Positions 1-9,930 of a DNA stretch of 32,639 nucleotides are shown in pieces. Position numbers and translations under genes: made by a program. Below the pieces are notes generated by a model. It ran no database searches. It was not told the DNA's origin and was given only the letters and a program-made list of their open reading frames with translations. Origin of the DNA: Blattamonas nauphoetae (taxonomy: Eukaryota > Preaxostyla > Oxymonadida); assembly GCA_033064195.1 (NCBI GenBank), contig JARBJD010000568.1, positions 1 through 32,639 of the forward strand. Reading direction: 5' to 3'. Each line of letters opens with the position of its first letter. Positions within the stretch are counted from its first letter, which is position 1.

Positions 1-859
1 CAGAAACAGGGATCGCTGACGACTCCAGCCGGAACAGTCGAACATTGTGACTTGATGTCACCTCTGTTCAAGTTCATTCAAAGCAGGCCCAACTCATCCA
101 AATCCAAGTCTCCAAAACCTCTTGACTTAGTGTTGGGGATGGAATGAATGAATAGCCCTCGATCGGGTCCTCAAATTCCATGGATTTGAAGAACATTTGG
201 TGCGTGCTGAGTATAATTGAGGTGACCTTGCCGCTTGTTGTCGCATATACCAACGCCCTCCTCCATCCAACGAGCCCGACGAAAACGTAATAGGATTTCC
301 CAGTGGAGCTCCACCCGAGTCTGTCTCACTGTTCAACTGCAGCCGATGGCTGGGAATCAGATCTCCAATCCACTCATGCTGATCATTGTTGTTCTGGTGC
401 AGGTGGATTCACCAAACCCGCCCATCCTCACCTTCGTACATCCAAGGTTCGTAGACAACGAATACGCCGTTCTCTCCCTCTCCCCCACGTCATTTTTCTC
501 ACTTCGTTGCACGTCGTCTGGAAACTACAACATGTGGAATCAATTCAAGCAGGTGCTTCTGGAATGCTACCACAAAAATTCTGCCGTCGCACTCAGTTCC
601 TCTTAGTCATCATCGGCCTTCCAGTCCACATACCACTTCCATCTTGCTTCCTGGGTACTCCAGCAAGCAGGTGATCTGCCCTCGTTCCGCTCTTCCTCCT
701 CAAGAACAAGACACCCATCCCAGTCTCCTTTCTCTCTACCCTCCAGCCACACACATGGACAATGGGAATGTCAATGTTGTCTTTGATTATGCATCCCCAT
801 CTCCAGAGGTTGTCAATGGTCTCAGTGATTGGATGATCGGCCAAATATCGATCTCTTAG
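1..859 (+). pseudogene. AP-2 alpha-adaptin-like 3' fragment, copy 1 (broken or poorly resolved)
   Basis: This is the counterpart of 17599-18470. It covers the adaptin hinge and the C-terminal appendage (ear), the part of the AP-2 large subunit that recruits endocytic accessory proteins. Appendage pieces can be read: TVQLQPMAGNQI, then NPPILTF, then MWNQFKQ, and finally the terminal helix with NGLSDWMIGQI before the stop at 857. Compared with the second copy there are many one- to three-base indels, so no single frame survives. The cause may be decay, or low consensus quality at a contig end. The indels include non-homopolymer changes, so decay is not excluded. The trunk domain (about 600 residues in the family) lies outside the window or is absent. 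Confidence 0.6.
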
Positions 860-1707
860 TCACCCTCACCCTGTCAATACATACATGAATACATCCATAC
901 CGCCATACAGTCAGCCAGCCTTTGATTCGTTCCTTTTTCACGTCCACATCATCGATAATTTTGACTGTCTCGAAGGAGGAGTTCATCACGACACAATCAT
1001 CCGAGACTGCGGTTAATGGCAACCTATTGGACACAACTGAAACACACGATAATCACCTAATACTGATCTCTTATGATGATTATAATCGGTTTTAGCAAGT
1101 TTTAGAGCGCGGAAACCATTTGGGAGATTTTCTTGGTTATGTCTACTCGCAGGAAAATGGGTCATGATCAACCACCTTCGAGATTGATACGAAGCCTAAA
1201 TCTCATTCTCCTCCTCTCAATAATACTGATTTGTTCTTCCTATCATCTCACCTTCGATTCAGATACTGTCATTCCCTAATAACGATGGAAAACACGTTTT
1301 ATTCGATGTCATCCCGAAAACAGGTGATTTTAAGTCTCGAATTTGTTCTTAAAACCACTTCACTGTATGTCATACTCAACATTTTGTGGTATTTATGAGA
1401 TGAAAAGCATTACATGTCGAGCATTGACGGAGTAGACATCCTAAAAAAATTTCACATTTGATCGACTTCGTTGCTTTTCATCACTTTTAAGGGTTTGATC
1501 TCATTTTTGAATAAAATGACAAGATATTTTGGGAAAACGGTAGAAAAATCTTCAAGATCAGTGCAATTGTTAATTAATGAGCAAATTAACCGATTTAGAG
1601 TGTTTGGATCTGGTTTTGATGTTATGTCGTCGGATGTGGGTCAGGCCCACATGATCCTCCAGATAGGGGCTGCCCCTACAACCCCGGGGGGTTTTTATTC
1701 CCCCCTC

Positions 1708-1720
1708 CTAACCCTAACCC
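1708..1720. repeat. Two telomere-like CCCTAA units next to the nested MITE
   Basis: CTAACCCTAACCC follows a C-rich run and sits just left of the inner MITE. It is only about two units long and lies inside a TIR element, so it is not a telomere. The surrounding C/G runs (1670-1722) could form hairpins or a G-quadruplex on the minus strand. It is repeated at 19338-19352. Confidence 0.5.
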
Positions 1721-1730
1721 CACTTTCATA

Positions 1731-2287
1731 TGTCACCAATCGGTGTCCTGTCATCAATCGGTGCTTTTTCTGACTTATCACTTTTTGTCAAACTAAGAAA
1801 AATAAAATTTTGAATTATTCTCCAGCGCGATCCTGAGAAAACCTCACAATACCTATGACGTTACGAAAGCACACATTTTCTTAACTTTCATCCCTCATTT
1901 CCACAACTAGCCATCCGTTTTGAATCAAATAAAAGGCATTGTGATCGTATAGATCTCGACAAATGGTGCTCAAAAAATAAACCGATTTTTCCTAAGAAGT
2001 TTTTGTCGAGAAAAATATGGGTTTTTCTATCTTCCTATATACCCGTAATTTTTCTCCGAATTTTTTCAACATGTTCGTTTCCCCAAAAACGTTTCTGTGA
2101 AAAATTTCATCAAAATCGGTACATTTGTTGTTGAGATATTGCCAAAACGATTTTTCAACGGGCAAAGGGGTATTTTGAGGTTTTCTCGGGATTGCGTGAG
2201 TAAAATTTATTTTTCTTAGTTTGATCCATCGTGATTTTTCAAGAAAAAGCACTGATTGGTGACAGACACCGATTGGTGACGCCACTA
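1731..2287. mobile_element. Nested MITE with about 140-bp terminal inverted repeats, copy 1
   Basis: The left arm begins at TGTCACCAATCGGTGTCCTG and the right arm ends at CACCGATTGGTGACGCCACTA. The arms are imperfect reverse complements for about 140 bp, including CAAACTAAGAAAAATAAA and the segment GAGAAAACCTCA. The motif CACCAATCGGTG, itself a short hairpin, appears twice near each end. There is no coding capacity. In this copy the outermost left bases (TAGTGGCG in the second copy) have been replaced by unrelated sequence, so the left end is damaged. The intact copy has TA next to both ends, which suggests a TA target as in Tc1/mariner-derived MITEs. Confidence 0.72.
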
Positions 2288-2513
2288 TAAGAAAAGAGAT
2301 AAAGAAAGTAAAAATAAAGTGAAATGTTGAGATCGAGGCTCAAAAGTTGATCTACCCATAATAAAAAACACTTCAAATCTCCCATTTAGAGAAATGTTTC
2401 CGCGCTCTAAAATTAGCAGATTTGGAATGATCTAATAGAGATAATGAAGAAAAAAGCAAATACATTCAGATTTGGGTGTGTCCATTAGGTTGCCTCTAAC
2501 CGAGACTGCTCCA

Positions 2514-2520
2514 TATAAGG
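2514..2520 (+). promoter_or_regulatory. TATA-like box upstream of the 835-codon gene, copy 1
   Basis: TATAAGG lies 43 bp before the first ATG (2563) of the leader ORF, just outside the TIR element. The spacing would give a very short 5' leader. The assignment rests on motif and position only. Confidence 0.35.
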
Positions 2521-2562
2521 GAAACCTGGGACGATCTATTCATTTCTCCAAGAGAGACGAGA

Positions 2563-2721
2563 ATGAGAAGGAAGAAAGGGACAGATCCGTCTCACATGCC
2601 TCCCAAGCATAAACAGAAAAGAAATCTGACTGATTCACAATCGACTCCAGTCATAAAATCTGATTGTTCGTGTATTTCTGATTCCCACATGGAAGATTCT
2701 TCAAACAAAACCGTCATCTGA
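2563..2721 (+). CDS. 52-codon leader ORF in frame with the 835-codon gene, copy 1
   Basis: It starts MRRKKGTDPSHMPPKHKQKR and ends at a TGA (2719-2721). After this single stop the same frame stays open through 39 more codons into the ATG at 2839. It may be the real N-terminus of the large protein, with the TGA removed by an intron: GT at 2672 to AG at 2740 would remove 69 nt and keep the frame. It may instead be an upstream ORF, or a sign that the N-terminus is broken. The second copy has one A fewer in the AAAA run and stops after 21 codons, which argues against a conserved function for this exact reading. Confidence 0.4.
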   Translation: MRRKKGTDPSHMPPKHKQKRNLTDSQSTPVIKSDCSCISDSHMEDSSNKTVI

Positions 2722-2838
2722 ACTGGCGTCAGTTATTCAGCTAATTCTTCATCTATCGTATCCACGACCAATCTACTCACAATTAATGCCGATGATCGTC
2801 AGTATATCCAAATTTCCAAGCAAGTTCTGCAATATGAA

Positions 2839-5346
2839 ATGAGAAGGAGGCGAATCAATGTCCAGACAGTGTTGGACCAAGTACATCTGGAGGGTGATGA
2901 GATCATTGTTCCCACCTCCACCACATCAGATTGGAGAGTGATATTACAGGATTCGATCACGGCTGATGATCTGCGGCAAGGATGTATCTCACTCTTCGAT
3001 CAAGTTAACACTGAAATGAAATTGACCCCAATTGAGGTGAATCATGCTGTCCGTTTCCTGAAATACGCAGAAATCCACATCAATCATCACAAACACCCCC
3101 ACAACGAGCTCCTCGACGCTATATTGTGTGAAGCAACAGGCAGCCCTACAGAAATCGTGTCTGTGCTCGTCAAACTCGTTTGTCATCCATCGGACACGCT
3201 CCGAACAGCTACTCTATCCTTCTTGGACGTTGGTATATTTCGATCCACAAGCGAATTCGAGTCTACAGTAACTTCAGCTGGGTTGTTGCCTCAGCTCTTC
3301 GAAAAGCTAACACCACACAAAATCCCATTGGATGGAACAACAATCGAATTCCACCGCCACTTCGCATCGATTGTGGTCAATCTTTTCGACTTTTGGATCC
3401 GAAGCTGCCCTCACCATGAAACGCTTGCGTCTGAAACCATGGATCCCATTTTCCAACCATTCTGCACATACGTGCAATATCTCCTCGTTGCTCCAGTTTG
3501 CCCCGCTGGTGATCATTCCGGTCCCTCACTCCTGTTGGAAACGACAATCCTCAGTAATCACATCATGAGCCATCCATCTCGTCCGTCCTCTCCAAAGATT
3601 GAAGGATTCTTTGATGAGCTGAGAAAGAACATGACGAACGAACTTGCCTCATGGTTGGATATTGCCACGACAGAAGAACTCAGCAGTCTTCTCTTTGGCA
3701 AAGGGGTATGGATGAGTGAACAGCGCTGGGTGGAGATTTTTGAAAGGTGCCTTGCTCGAGCGAGTGAGGGGAAGACATTCTCCAATTTGGGAGTCACCGC
3801 GTTTATGTGCTTCGTGTCTCGCTGCCCTTGTAATGTCGGTTCGGTCTTCTGGCCAGATGGAACCTTCTCCCTCAAAATGGGAGATACCGTCGTGTCTTCG
3901 TCGAAACTGGACTCGAAGGCACTCTGGACACTCTTCACTCCAACACAGCTGCACCATGCTACCACCATCCTAAATGCATTGAGATGGTTCTTGGTGTATG
4001 CGGACAGAGCGATATATATGAAACACATTTGGAATGAATGGTTCCCCAACTTTAGCAACGCTGTTAATCCATCAAAATTGCCATTCACTGTTGGCTTCAT
4101 CTCATTCCACACGAACCTCGTCAGCATATTGAGAGTTTATCTCGATCAGATTCGAGATTATGAACCGGCGAGGACGAGCTCATTGACAGATCAACTTCGA
4201 GGCGAACTGGACGAGCTCTCTCTCGCGTTCTACACACAAACGAAGGATTACGTCGTCCATCTCTCGCTTCATCCATTCGCTTTGGATGACGAGTACCATG
4301 ACACAATTCTTGACTTTCTCGACCGATTGTTTCGATGCGACTGTGAATACAACAAGACACGTTCATTTCGAGCAGAATTGAGACAGAAAATGGATGAATC
4401 TGCAATCTCGTCGTCATCACCACCATTCATCCTCACATCCGAACTTGCTTGTCGTCTCTCCGACGAAGAGATCGTGAACATTGTGGACAAAATTGTTGGT
4501 CTGCTCGACAGCGACTCTCCTTTGGATGACGACACCATCCTTCGGATCTGCACATTCATCAGAATGCAACTCAGTCGTGTCTATCTGCCCGATCTGTTCA
4601 GAAAAGCTGGAAGATCAAATGAGCAATACTTGCACGCCTTCGAGTCTCTCCTCTCTCTCAACGTAGACTATTTGGATCGAGCACCGATAAGGTATCTTCT
4701 CTCGACTTGGCCAAAGGAACTCCAACAAGCATTGGACGAATGGGATGATGTTGATTTGGAGAGAGTTGGAATTGTGAAGGGAATGATCGACCAGAACCAA
4801 CACTCCGATGAATTCGAACCGAAAACATTTGAATCTCTCGTTGTCGATTTTGCCATCCGAAGCCTTTCACAAGCTCGCCACAGTGCCGCTCGACTGTCTC
4901 AACCACAACTCGAACAACTGCTTGCTCCGTCCGTCGACGTCGTAAGCAAACACTTCATCCAACTCCGCTCGTTTGAGAAGTGGGGAGATGAGAGACATCA
5001 GAAAATGTTTGTCGATGTCTGCTATTGTTGCGATCAGCGTGCGGTTGCTCAGTGTGTCAGCAGGATTGGATTCTTCTCTCGCTTTGTGACTGCTTTGTTC
5101 AACGACAATCCGAACACAAGCGAAGCTTTTTTCAGGATGATCGTTAATCGTCGAGATTATGAGATGACAGACGAAGATCGGAAGACGATTGGAAGAACGG
5201 TCCCAAACTTTCTGGAGGAAGGCTGGCAAGATGCTGTGGAATTCATCTTCATTCAGGGGAAGGATGTCGACCATTTCGACACCAAATTCAGTGCAAGACT
5301 AATGATGAAATTCTTCGGAACGAATCTCAACAGTCTGACTAATTGA
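2839..5346 (+). CDS. 835-residue helical repeat protein, Blattamonas-type expanded family, copy 1
   Basis: The gene is one uninterrupted frame of 835 codons, the longest intact one in the window. The protein is rich in helices and has no signal peptide or obvious membrane segment. Its first 200 residues have the pattern of a family I recall as very numerous in Blattamonas nauphoetae: an N-terminal run with VRFLKYAE, then helical repeats with SDTLRTATLSFLD and GLLPQLFEKL, resembling HEAT or armadillo-type folds. No catalytic motif is visible and the function is unknown. The start at 2839 is the first ATG of the open stretch; the frame is open further upstream to a TGA at 2719, so the N-terminus may be longer. 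The second copy differs at two residues, Tyr211 (His there) and Asn653 (Lys there). Confidence 0.85.
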   Translation: MRRRRINVQTVLDQVHLEGDEIIVPTSTTSDWRVILQDSITADDLRQGCISLFDQVNTEMKLTPIEVNHAVRFLKYAEIHINHHKHPHNELLDAILCEATGSPTEIVSVLVKLVCHPSDTLRTATLSFLDVGIFRSTSEFESTVTSAGLLPQLFEKLTPHKIPLDGTTIEFHRHFASIVVNLFDFWIRSCPHHETLASETMDPIFQPFCTYVQYLLVAPVCPAGDHSGPSLLLETTILSNHIMSHPSRPSSPKIEGFFDELRKNMTNELASWLDIATTEELSSLLFGKGVWMSEQRWVEIFERCLARASEGKTFSNLGVTAFMCFVSRCPCNVGSVFWPDGTFSLKMGDTVVSSSKLDSKALWTLFTPTQLHHATTILNALRWFLVYADRAIYMKHIWNEWFPNFSNAVNPSKLPFTVGFISFHTNLVSILRVYLDQIRDYEPARTSSLTDQLRGELDELSLAFYTQTKDYVVHLSLHPFALDDEYHDTILDFLDRLFRCDCEYNKTRSFRAELRQKMDESAISSSSPPFILTSELACRLSDEEIVNIVDKIVGLLDSDSPLDDDTILRICTFIRMQLSRVYLPDLFRKAGRSNEQYLHAFESLLSLNVDYLDRAPIRYLLSTWPKELQQALDEWDDVDLERVGIVKGMIDQNQHSDEFEPKTFESLVVDFAIRSLSQARHSAARLSQPQLEQLLAPSVDVVSKHFIQLRSFEKWGDERHQKMFVDVCYCCDQRAVAQCVSRIGFFSRFVTALFNDNPNTSEAFFRMIVNRRDYEMTDEDRKTIGRTVPNFLEEGWQDAVEFIFIQGKDVDHFDTKFSARLMMKFFGTNLNSLTN

Positions 5347-6720
5347 TGTGTGTCTGACTGATGCTGTTCACTCCCATTCGTGTGGCATTGTCGCGAATGG
5401 ACGAATCAAACACGTTCTGTGTTCAATATCCATTTCATTTCTTTAATTCTTCTCATTTCATCAAAGGAATCACATTTATCTATTGTTTTCTCTTATGATG
5501 TGTAGTTATCCTGTCCTCCTCGCTCTCTGTCCGCTCCAGGGGTTCCAAAGAGTAGATTATTCCATCAGATCTCGTTCAGAACAGTTGTTTTCAAAGTCGC
5601 ACATTATGCCGTTCTCAATGTAGGGTTCAGTGTTTAAAAATTACGGATAATGTGGTATTTTTGATTGATGTGAGGTTGATTCTGAGAAAAAATGAGCGAA
5701 ATGAAAGCCTGGAGCGGCGTAATTTTCCATTCAGCTGCTGCCCTTTTTCAATTTCTTCTAAATTGCTGTGTCCACATGACAAGAAATTGAAATTCCCGAT
5801 GAGTTTTTTGACGACAATTACGAGGAGGCACTAGACTTAATTCGGATACTTGTGATGGAGGAGAAAAGATAGGTGTATTTGGTTCGATTCATAGTCCTTC
5901 TTGTCTGGCTCTCTTCGATCTTTGCTCTTGTGCAAATGGTTCAAACGGATATAAACAGTCTGTCATAAACTCATGAAATTCTTGGTTCTCTTTTCATTCC
6001 ACATCTCCTCCAGACAAATAATCTGAACTTGATCTCCTTTTCTTTTCTTTGAATCTCCTTCTCATCTTGATTTTCTTCAATTATTGTCTATTTTTCTTTC
6101 ATTTTTCGATATTCATTGCGATTAGTTCATTTCTTTCTCGTTCTTCAGGTTTCAAACTCATTCTTGTTGCCACTCTCTTCATGGCCATTTCATCTCTCTT
6201 CTGAGTTGTTCATTAAGTGTCATTCATAACATATCAGCGTTTTCTTGTCTCAATTCCTCTTGGCTCCTCACAGGATCATCATCTCAAATCATCCCACATT
6301 CTCACCCGACTACTTCGACACTATTTCCATATAGGTCGGTCCGGACATCTCACCGAGACTGGGAGACGAGCCTTGTTGTTTGTAATAATTGTTCTCATCT
6401 CGGCAAAAGACTCAACTTTATTTTTTGTTTTCTCTTCCTCTTCACAATCTATCGTCTCCAACTGAGAGCCAGGAATATCCTCTGTGAGAGAGCTGTGGAT
6501 GATGAATTGATAGCTCTGCCTCCATGACTTGTCTGGACAGGGACAGGCGGAAAAAAGAAAAGGCATGAAAATAAGGTCACCATAAGAAAGACAACATGAA
6601 GCGATAAAGTCAAAGATGACAAAAGATCGAGAAAGAGACCAAGCGATGAAGAGCTAACACGTTCATCCAAACAGAGCCGCACAACACTGCTCGAATCTGA
6701 GGAACTCGTTGTTCGCTGAT
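5347..6720. other. 1.4-kb stretch without a convincing gene, copy 1
   Basis: It follows the stop of the 835-codon gene. It is AT-rich, with a long pyrimidine-rich run on the plus strand at about 5990-6200. Short frames on both strands (up to about 97 codons) have biased composition and no recognisable domain. The minus-strand part near 6450-6720 could be a decayed tail of the neighbouring beta-helix family remnant. I see no RNA gene or TIR here. The counterpart 23021-24396 is nearly identical. Confidence 0.6.
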
Positions 6721-8712
6721 TCAGAACTTCTTGAAAAGGCAAATGTTAAGTGAGCGAGATCGACAATGAGAACATTGATGAAAAGAAGGTCCCTCTTTCC
6801 ATTTTTTCCATTTTCCAACGATTTCCAGCGCAATGAGCATGGAAACAATGTCGTTCATTAGATTGTCAAAGCGAGAGTTCGTTCTGTTTTGTTCAGCTTG
6901 CTTGACGATGAAGAGTGTTGGGATGAAGAATGGAATGTTGACATTCACATCTTCTCCACTCTGACTCAATCTCAATACATCCACTTTTCTGAACACATGA
7001 TGGTTTGAGGAAGAGATGTGTTTGGTTGGGCGATGTTCGGCATTAGAGAGGAGGACGATCCAATGAGTGAACAGGTATCCATTGCAGGGTGAGGATACCA
7101 GTGTCCCATTCACACAAAGCAGTGCTGATTCGATTGTGTTGCAAGCTTCATTTCATTTTGGTCCAACGAGTGAACACATCTCAATCGTCAAGTGCCCTTC
7201 AACCATTCGAATGAGGATCAGCGAAGGAAGTCAGAGAGGGCAAGATCAACATCATGGACCCGAAGACGCCCCCCACAACCATCAACCATTCCTTCTCCTT
7301 CCAATTCCGACGATGACAACAAAGAAGACACAAACAATTCAGGTGATGTTGATGGTCCTGATTCGATCACAATTTCATGCTGAGACAACATTGTCACTTG
7401 TTCGGTCTGTACCATGTTGTGAATGATCGAAATCGACTGCGACGAAAGCTCAACGCCTTCCACAATCTTCCATCCATCCTCAATTGTTGAGCACGGTCGC
7501 GTTCGATCCCCACAAAACAAACTCGAGCCTGCAGATGAATCAGAATCAACGTAAATGAGGACGTCAACTGGAAGTCTGCCGGTTGTCGTTGAGATGGTTG
7601 TGTGTCCCAGAGATCACAACAGAGTGATTGTGAGCTGTCAATGATGGATGGACCAGAGAGTGTTTCAGACAGCACAATAGTATCACCATTTGGGTTAATC
7701 CTTCCATTCTTCCAACTTCACTCCTACCAGTGCCACAAGCACTGATTTCTGTTGCTCGCCTCCCAGCGAGCAAGCTGCCCCTGTGATTCGGATCCGCTCT
7801 GACGCAGCGATGAAGGGCTGGACAGAGACAAGAGCATTGAACGACGAACTTGTTATTCCGGAAATCGGATATTCTGTTCCATTATCCAGGGTGGAGGTCT
7901 GTCTGTAGACTTCAACGAGAACGATGCCAGTGGAGAGGTCAAAAGATGTGATGGTGAGTGGAAGGACTTCAATTGGCTTCTTTGTGGTTTGTCGGGTGAG
8001 TGAAATCCTTTGATACCATTCGTGTTGTTGAGAAAGACAGATACACAAAATCTGGATTGGAGGTGGGGAAGACACACGAAATTGATGAATGAGTCGGGCC
8101 GAGTGATGTTCAGGCGCATCTGAATCCCTCTCACGTTCGGCGATACGATTCCTACCCCGCTGTCGTTGCTCGTGCTCAACATCACCCAACTCCCAACCTC
8201 TCGCTCACGAACTTCACTCCCAGACTGCGAACAGCTGGACGAGAAGAGACGAGGATGTCCTGTCATGAGGCTGCTGTAGGGGAGTTTTGTTCAGACAGGT
8301 CAGATGAGAAGAGAGGGGAAGTTCCTTGGTGAGATCTTGCACTTCCAACGAGAAACCAGTTCTAAGAAGGACAGTGCCTTCTGTGACGATTTGTGATCTT
8401 CAGAAGTGGACCGAATGATCATGCACATATTTTCATCGTTCAGGGGACGACAAACAAGAAGGGATGAAGATTTCTGATGTACACGATATCGTTGGTCTCA
8501 CTCACTTAGGTGACTTGAATCCACAAATTGGACTTGAATTTGGGGAATATCGGACTTGTGACAGAAGTCTTGGCCAACAATGTTTGATGGATTCTGGGTG
8601 ATTGTGTTGGGCGAACATCGGACGCGTCAACCAGTAGAACATAAATGTTCTTCTTTGAGAATGTTCGAGAAGAGTGCAATGATGAGCTTGGTCTGAATCG
8701 GTCTATAGTCAA
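6721..8712 (-). pseudogene. Remnant of a Blattamonas-type secreted beta-sandwich/beta-helix family gene, copy 1
   Basis: Read on the minus strand, the pieces run in family order. From about 8330 to 8000 there is SLEVQDLTKELPSSHLTC-type sequence, then a repeat module ending TEYPISGITSSSFNALVSV (about 7860). A second module opens with ACSLGGEQQKSVLVALVGVKL (about 7780). At about 7530-7460 comes the hallmark LFCGDRTRPCSTIEDGWKIV, which in this family (known to me from Blattamonas proteins) marks the start of a right-handed beta-helix region. The expected long beta-helix and C-terminus are missing. The frame changes several times: a stop after VKLEEWKD near 7695, a shift before the FCGD motif, and stops after DLALSDFLR and MCSLVGPK. 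Some of these could be short introns, but both copies share most of them, so a pseudogene is likelier. Confidence 0.6.
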
Positions 8713-9717
8713 CTCTGTTCATCATAACATCACCGATTTAGGGCCTGATCTTGCTGCTGGATCGAATGGAAAGGAACTTCAGCAGACTTATCCAGCCGAA
8801 CCGACCAGACGGTCCTCTGGATCTTGGAGACGTTAATTTGAAATTAATTCGCAGGATTCAAGTTATGATTGATTCATGTGTTGGAGTTCTTAAACAATCA
8901 GACTTTCTTGATTTTGACAGCAAGCTGACCAATAAAGAACTCTCAGACTTGTCCCATCTTTTGTATCAATCATTTCCGACGATGAAAGGAAATCCCAATG
9001 ACACAAACCCTCTGAAACAATATCTATTTCGGTCATCAACATTCTCTCTCTTTGGCCATGTTATTTTCAACTCGCAAACATTTATTGATTCTGAAACGAA
9101 AGTTACCCTTGATTTTAAACACCCAATTCTCCATGTTATCACGGGCACTCCTGGAATGGGGAAATCAGCGAGTCGATTCCCGTTCATCACACTGTTGATG
9201 AGCTTTGGAGTAGAGGTTTGGATTGTTTTTGATTGATTCGACGATTCAGTCTGCCACGACGACTAAAGTTGGGGAACAAGTCTATGTCTTCAAACGGAAG
9301 AAGAAGAAATTGCGAACAGGAACAACCAAAATTTGTATGGATGATAGCGACGGAGGTCTCTCCGACTGTTATACTCCATCATACCTATACACGTATGATG
9401 TATACTCGCACATGAAACCGGAACCCGTGGAACCGGACGCCAAAAAAAAAGAGAATGAAAAGGCCTACAATGCACAAGCTGCATCCCTTCCTGTTTGCAA
9501 GCCTTTACCAGCCGATTGGACGCACCTTGGAGATGTCTCTGTCCCAAGTGTGGACCACTTTCCATACTTCCTCCGTCTGTTGGTGGACAATCAGACGGAA
9601 ACTCTCGAAGCCCAAAGGACACTCGAGGTGGACATGAATATCCTTCAGGAATCGACCGTGGCTCGCGGTTCATTACTCTCACCGGAATGTTTTCTCATTC
9701 CTGGTTCGCCGATCCAA

Positions 9718-9930
9718 AAAGAAGAGAAGGACGAAGAAGAAGAACACACAAAAGAAGAAGTCGAAGAAGAACACACAAAAGAAGAAGTCGAAGAAGAGGA
9801 GGACGAAGAAGAGGAAGACGAAGAAGAGGAGTATACAGAAGAGTATACCGAAGAAGAAGACGAAGAAGAAAAGCACACAGAAGAGGAGGACAAAGAAGAA
9901 GTCGAAGAAGAAGAAGAAGAACCCGCAATC
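9718..9930. repeat. GAA-rich (poly-Glu coding) low-complexity tract, copy 1
   Basis: A purine-rich tract made mostly of GAA and GAG triplets with AAG, GAC, ACA and TAT triplets between them. On the plus strand it encodes a highly acidic segment with EEEHTKEEVEEE-type units. The other frames give Arg-rich and Ser-rich shadows. Triplet tracts like this change length readily, and the two copies differ here. Confidence 0.85.

Larger units (their letters stand above)
1098..2412. mobile_element. TIR DNA transposon-like element, non-autonomous, copy 1 (contains a nested MITE)
   Basis: The ends are inverted copies of each other. TTTTAGAGCGCGGAAAC at about 1100-1116 matches the reverse complement of GTTTCCGCGCTCTAAAA near 2396-2412. 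The match continues imperfectly for some 75 bp inward: GGGAGATTT and then ATGGGT..GATCAAC occur in both arms. The hexamer TTAGCA lies directly outside each end (1092-1097 and 2413-2418) and is a candidate target-site duplication. No transposase reading frame is visible, so this would be a non-autonomous element of about 1.3 kb. About 0.56 kb of it is a second inserted TIR element. The family is not recognised. Confidence 0.7.

Noticed and set aside
1708-1720. CCCTAA repeats taken as a telomere or chromosome end
   Set aside because: Only about two units, internal to a TIR element, and present in the middle of both repeat units with genes on both sides.
2719-2721. In-frame TGA as a selenocysteine or reassigned codon
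   Set aside because: TGA ends other genes here (for example the 835-codon gene), no SECIS-like structure was seen, and copy 2 does not preserve the frame.
3558-4127. Minus-strand frame of 189 codons inside the 835-codon gene
   Set aside because: It is antisense to an intact gene, has no recognisable domain, and its conservation follows entirely from the gene on the other strand.
7067-7426. Plus-strand frame of 119 codons at 7.1-7.4 kb
   Set aside because: It lies opposite the FCGD-motif region of the minus-strand beta-helix family remnant and has random composition.
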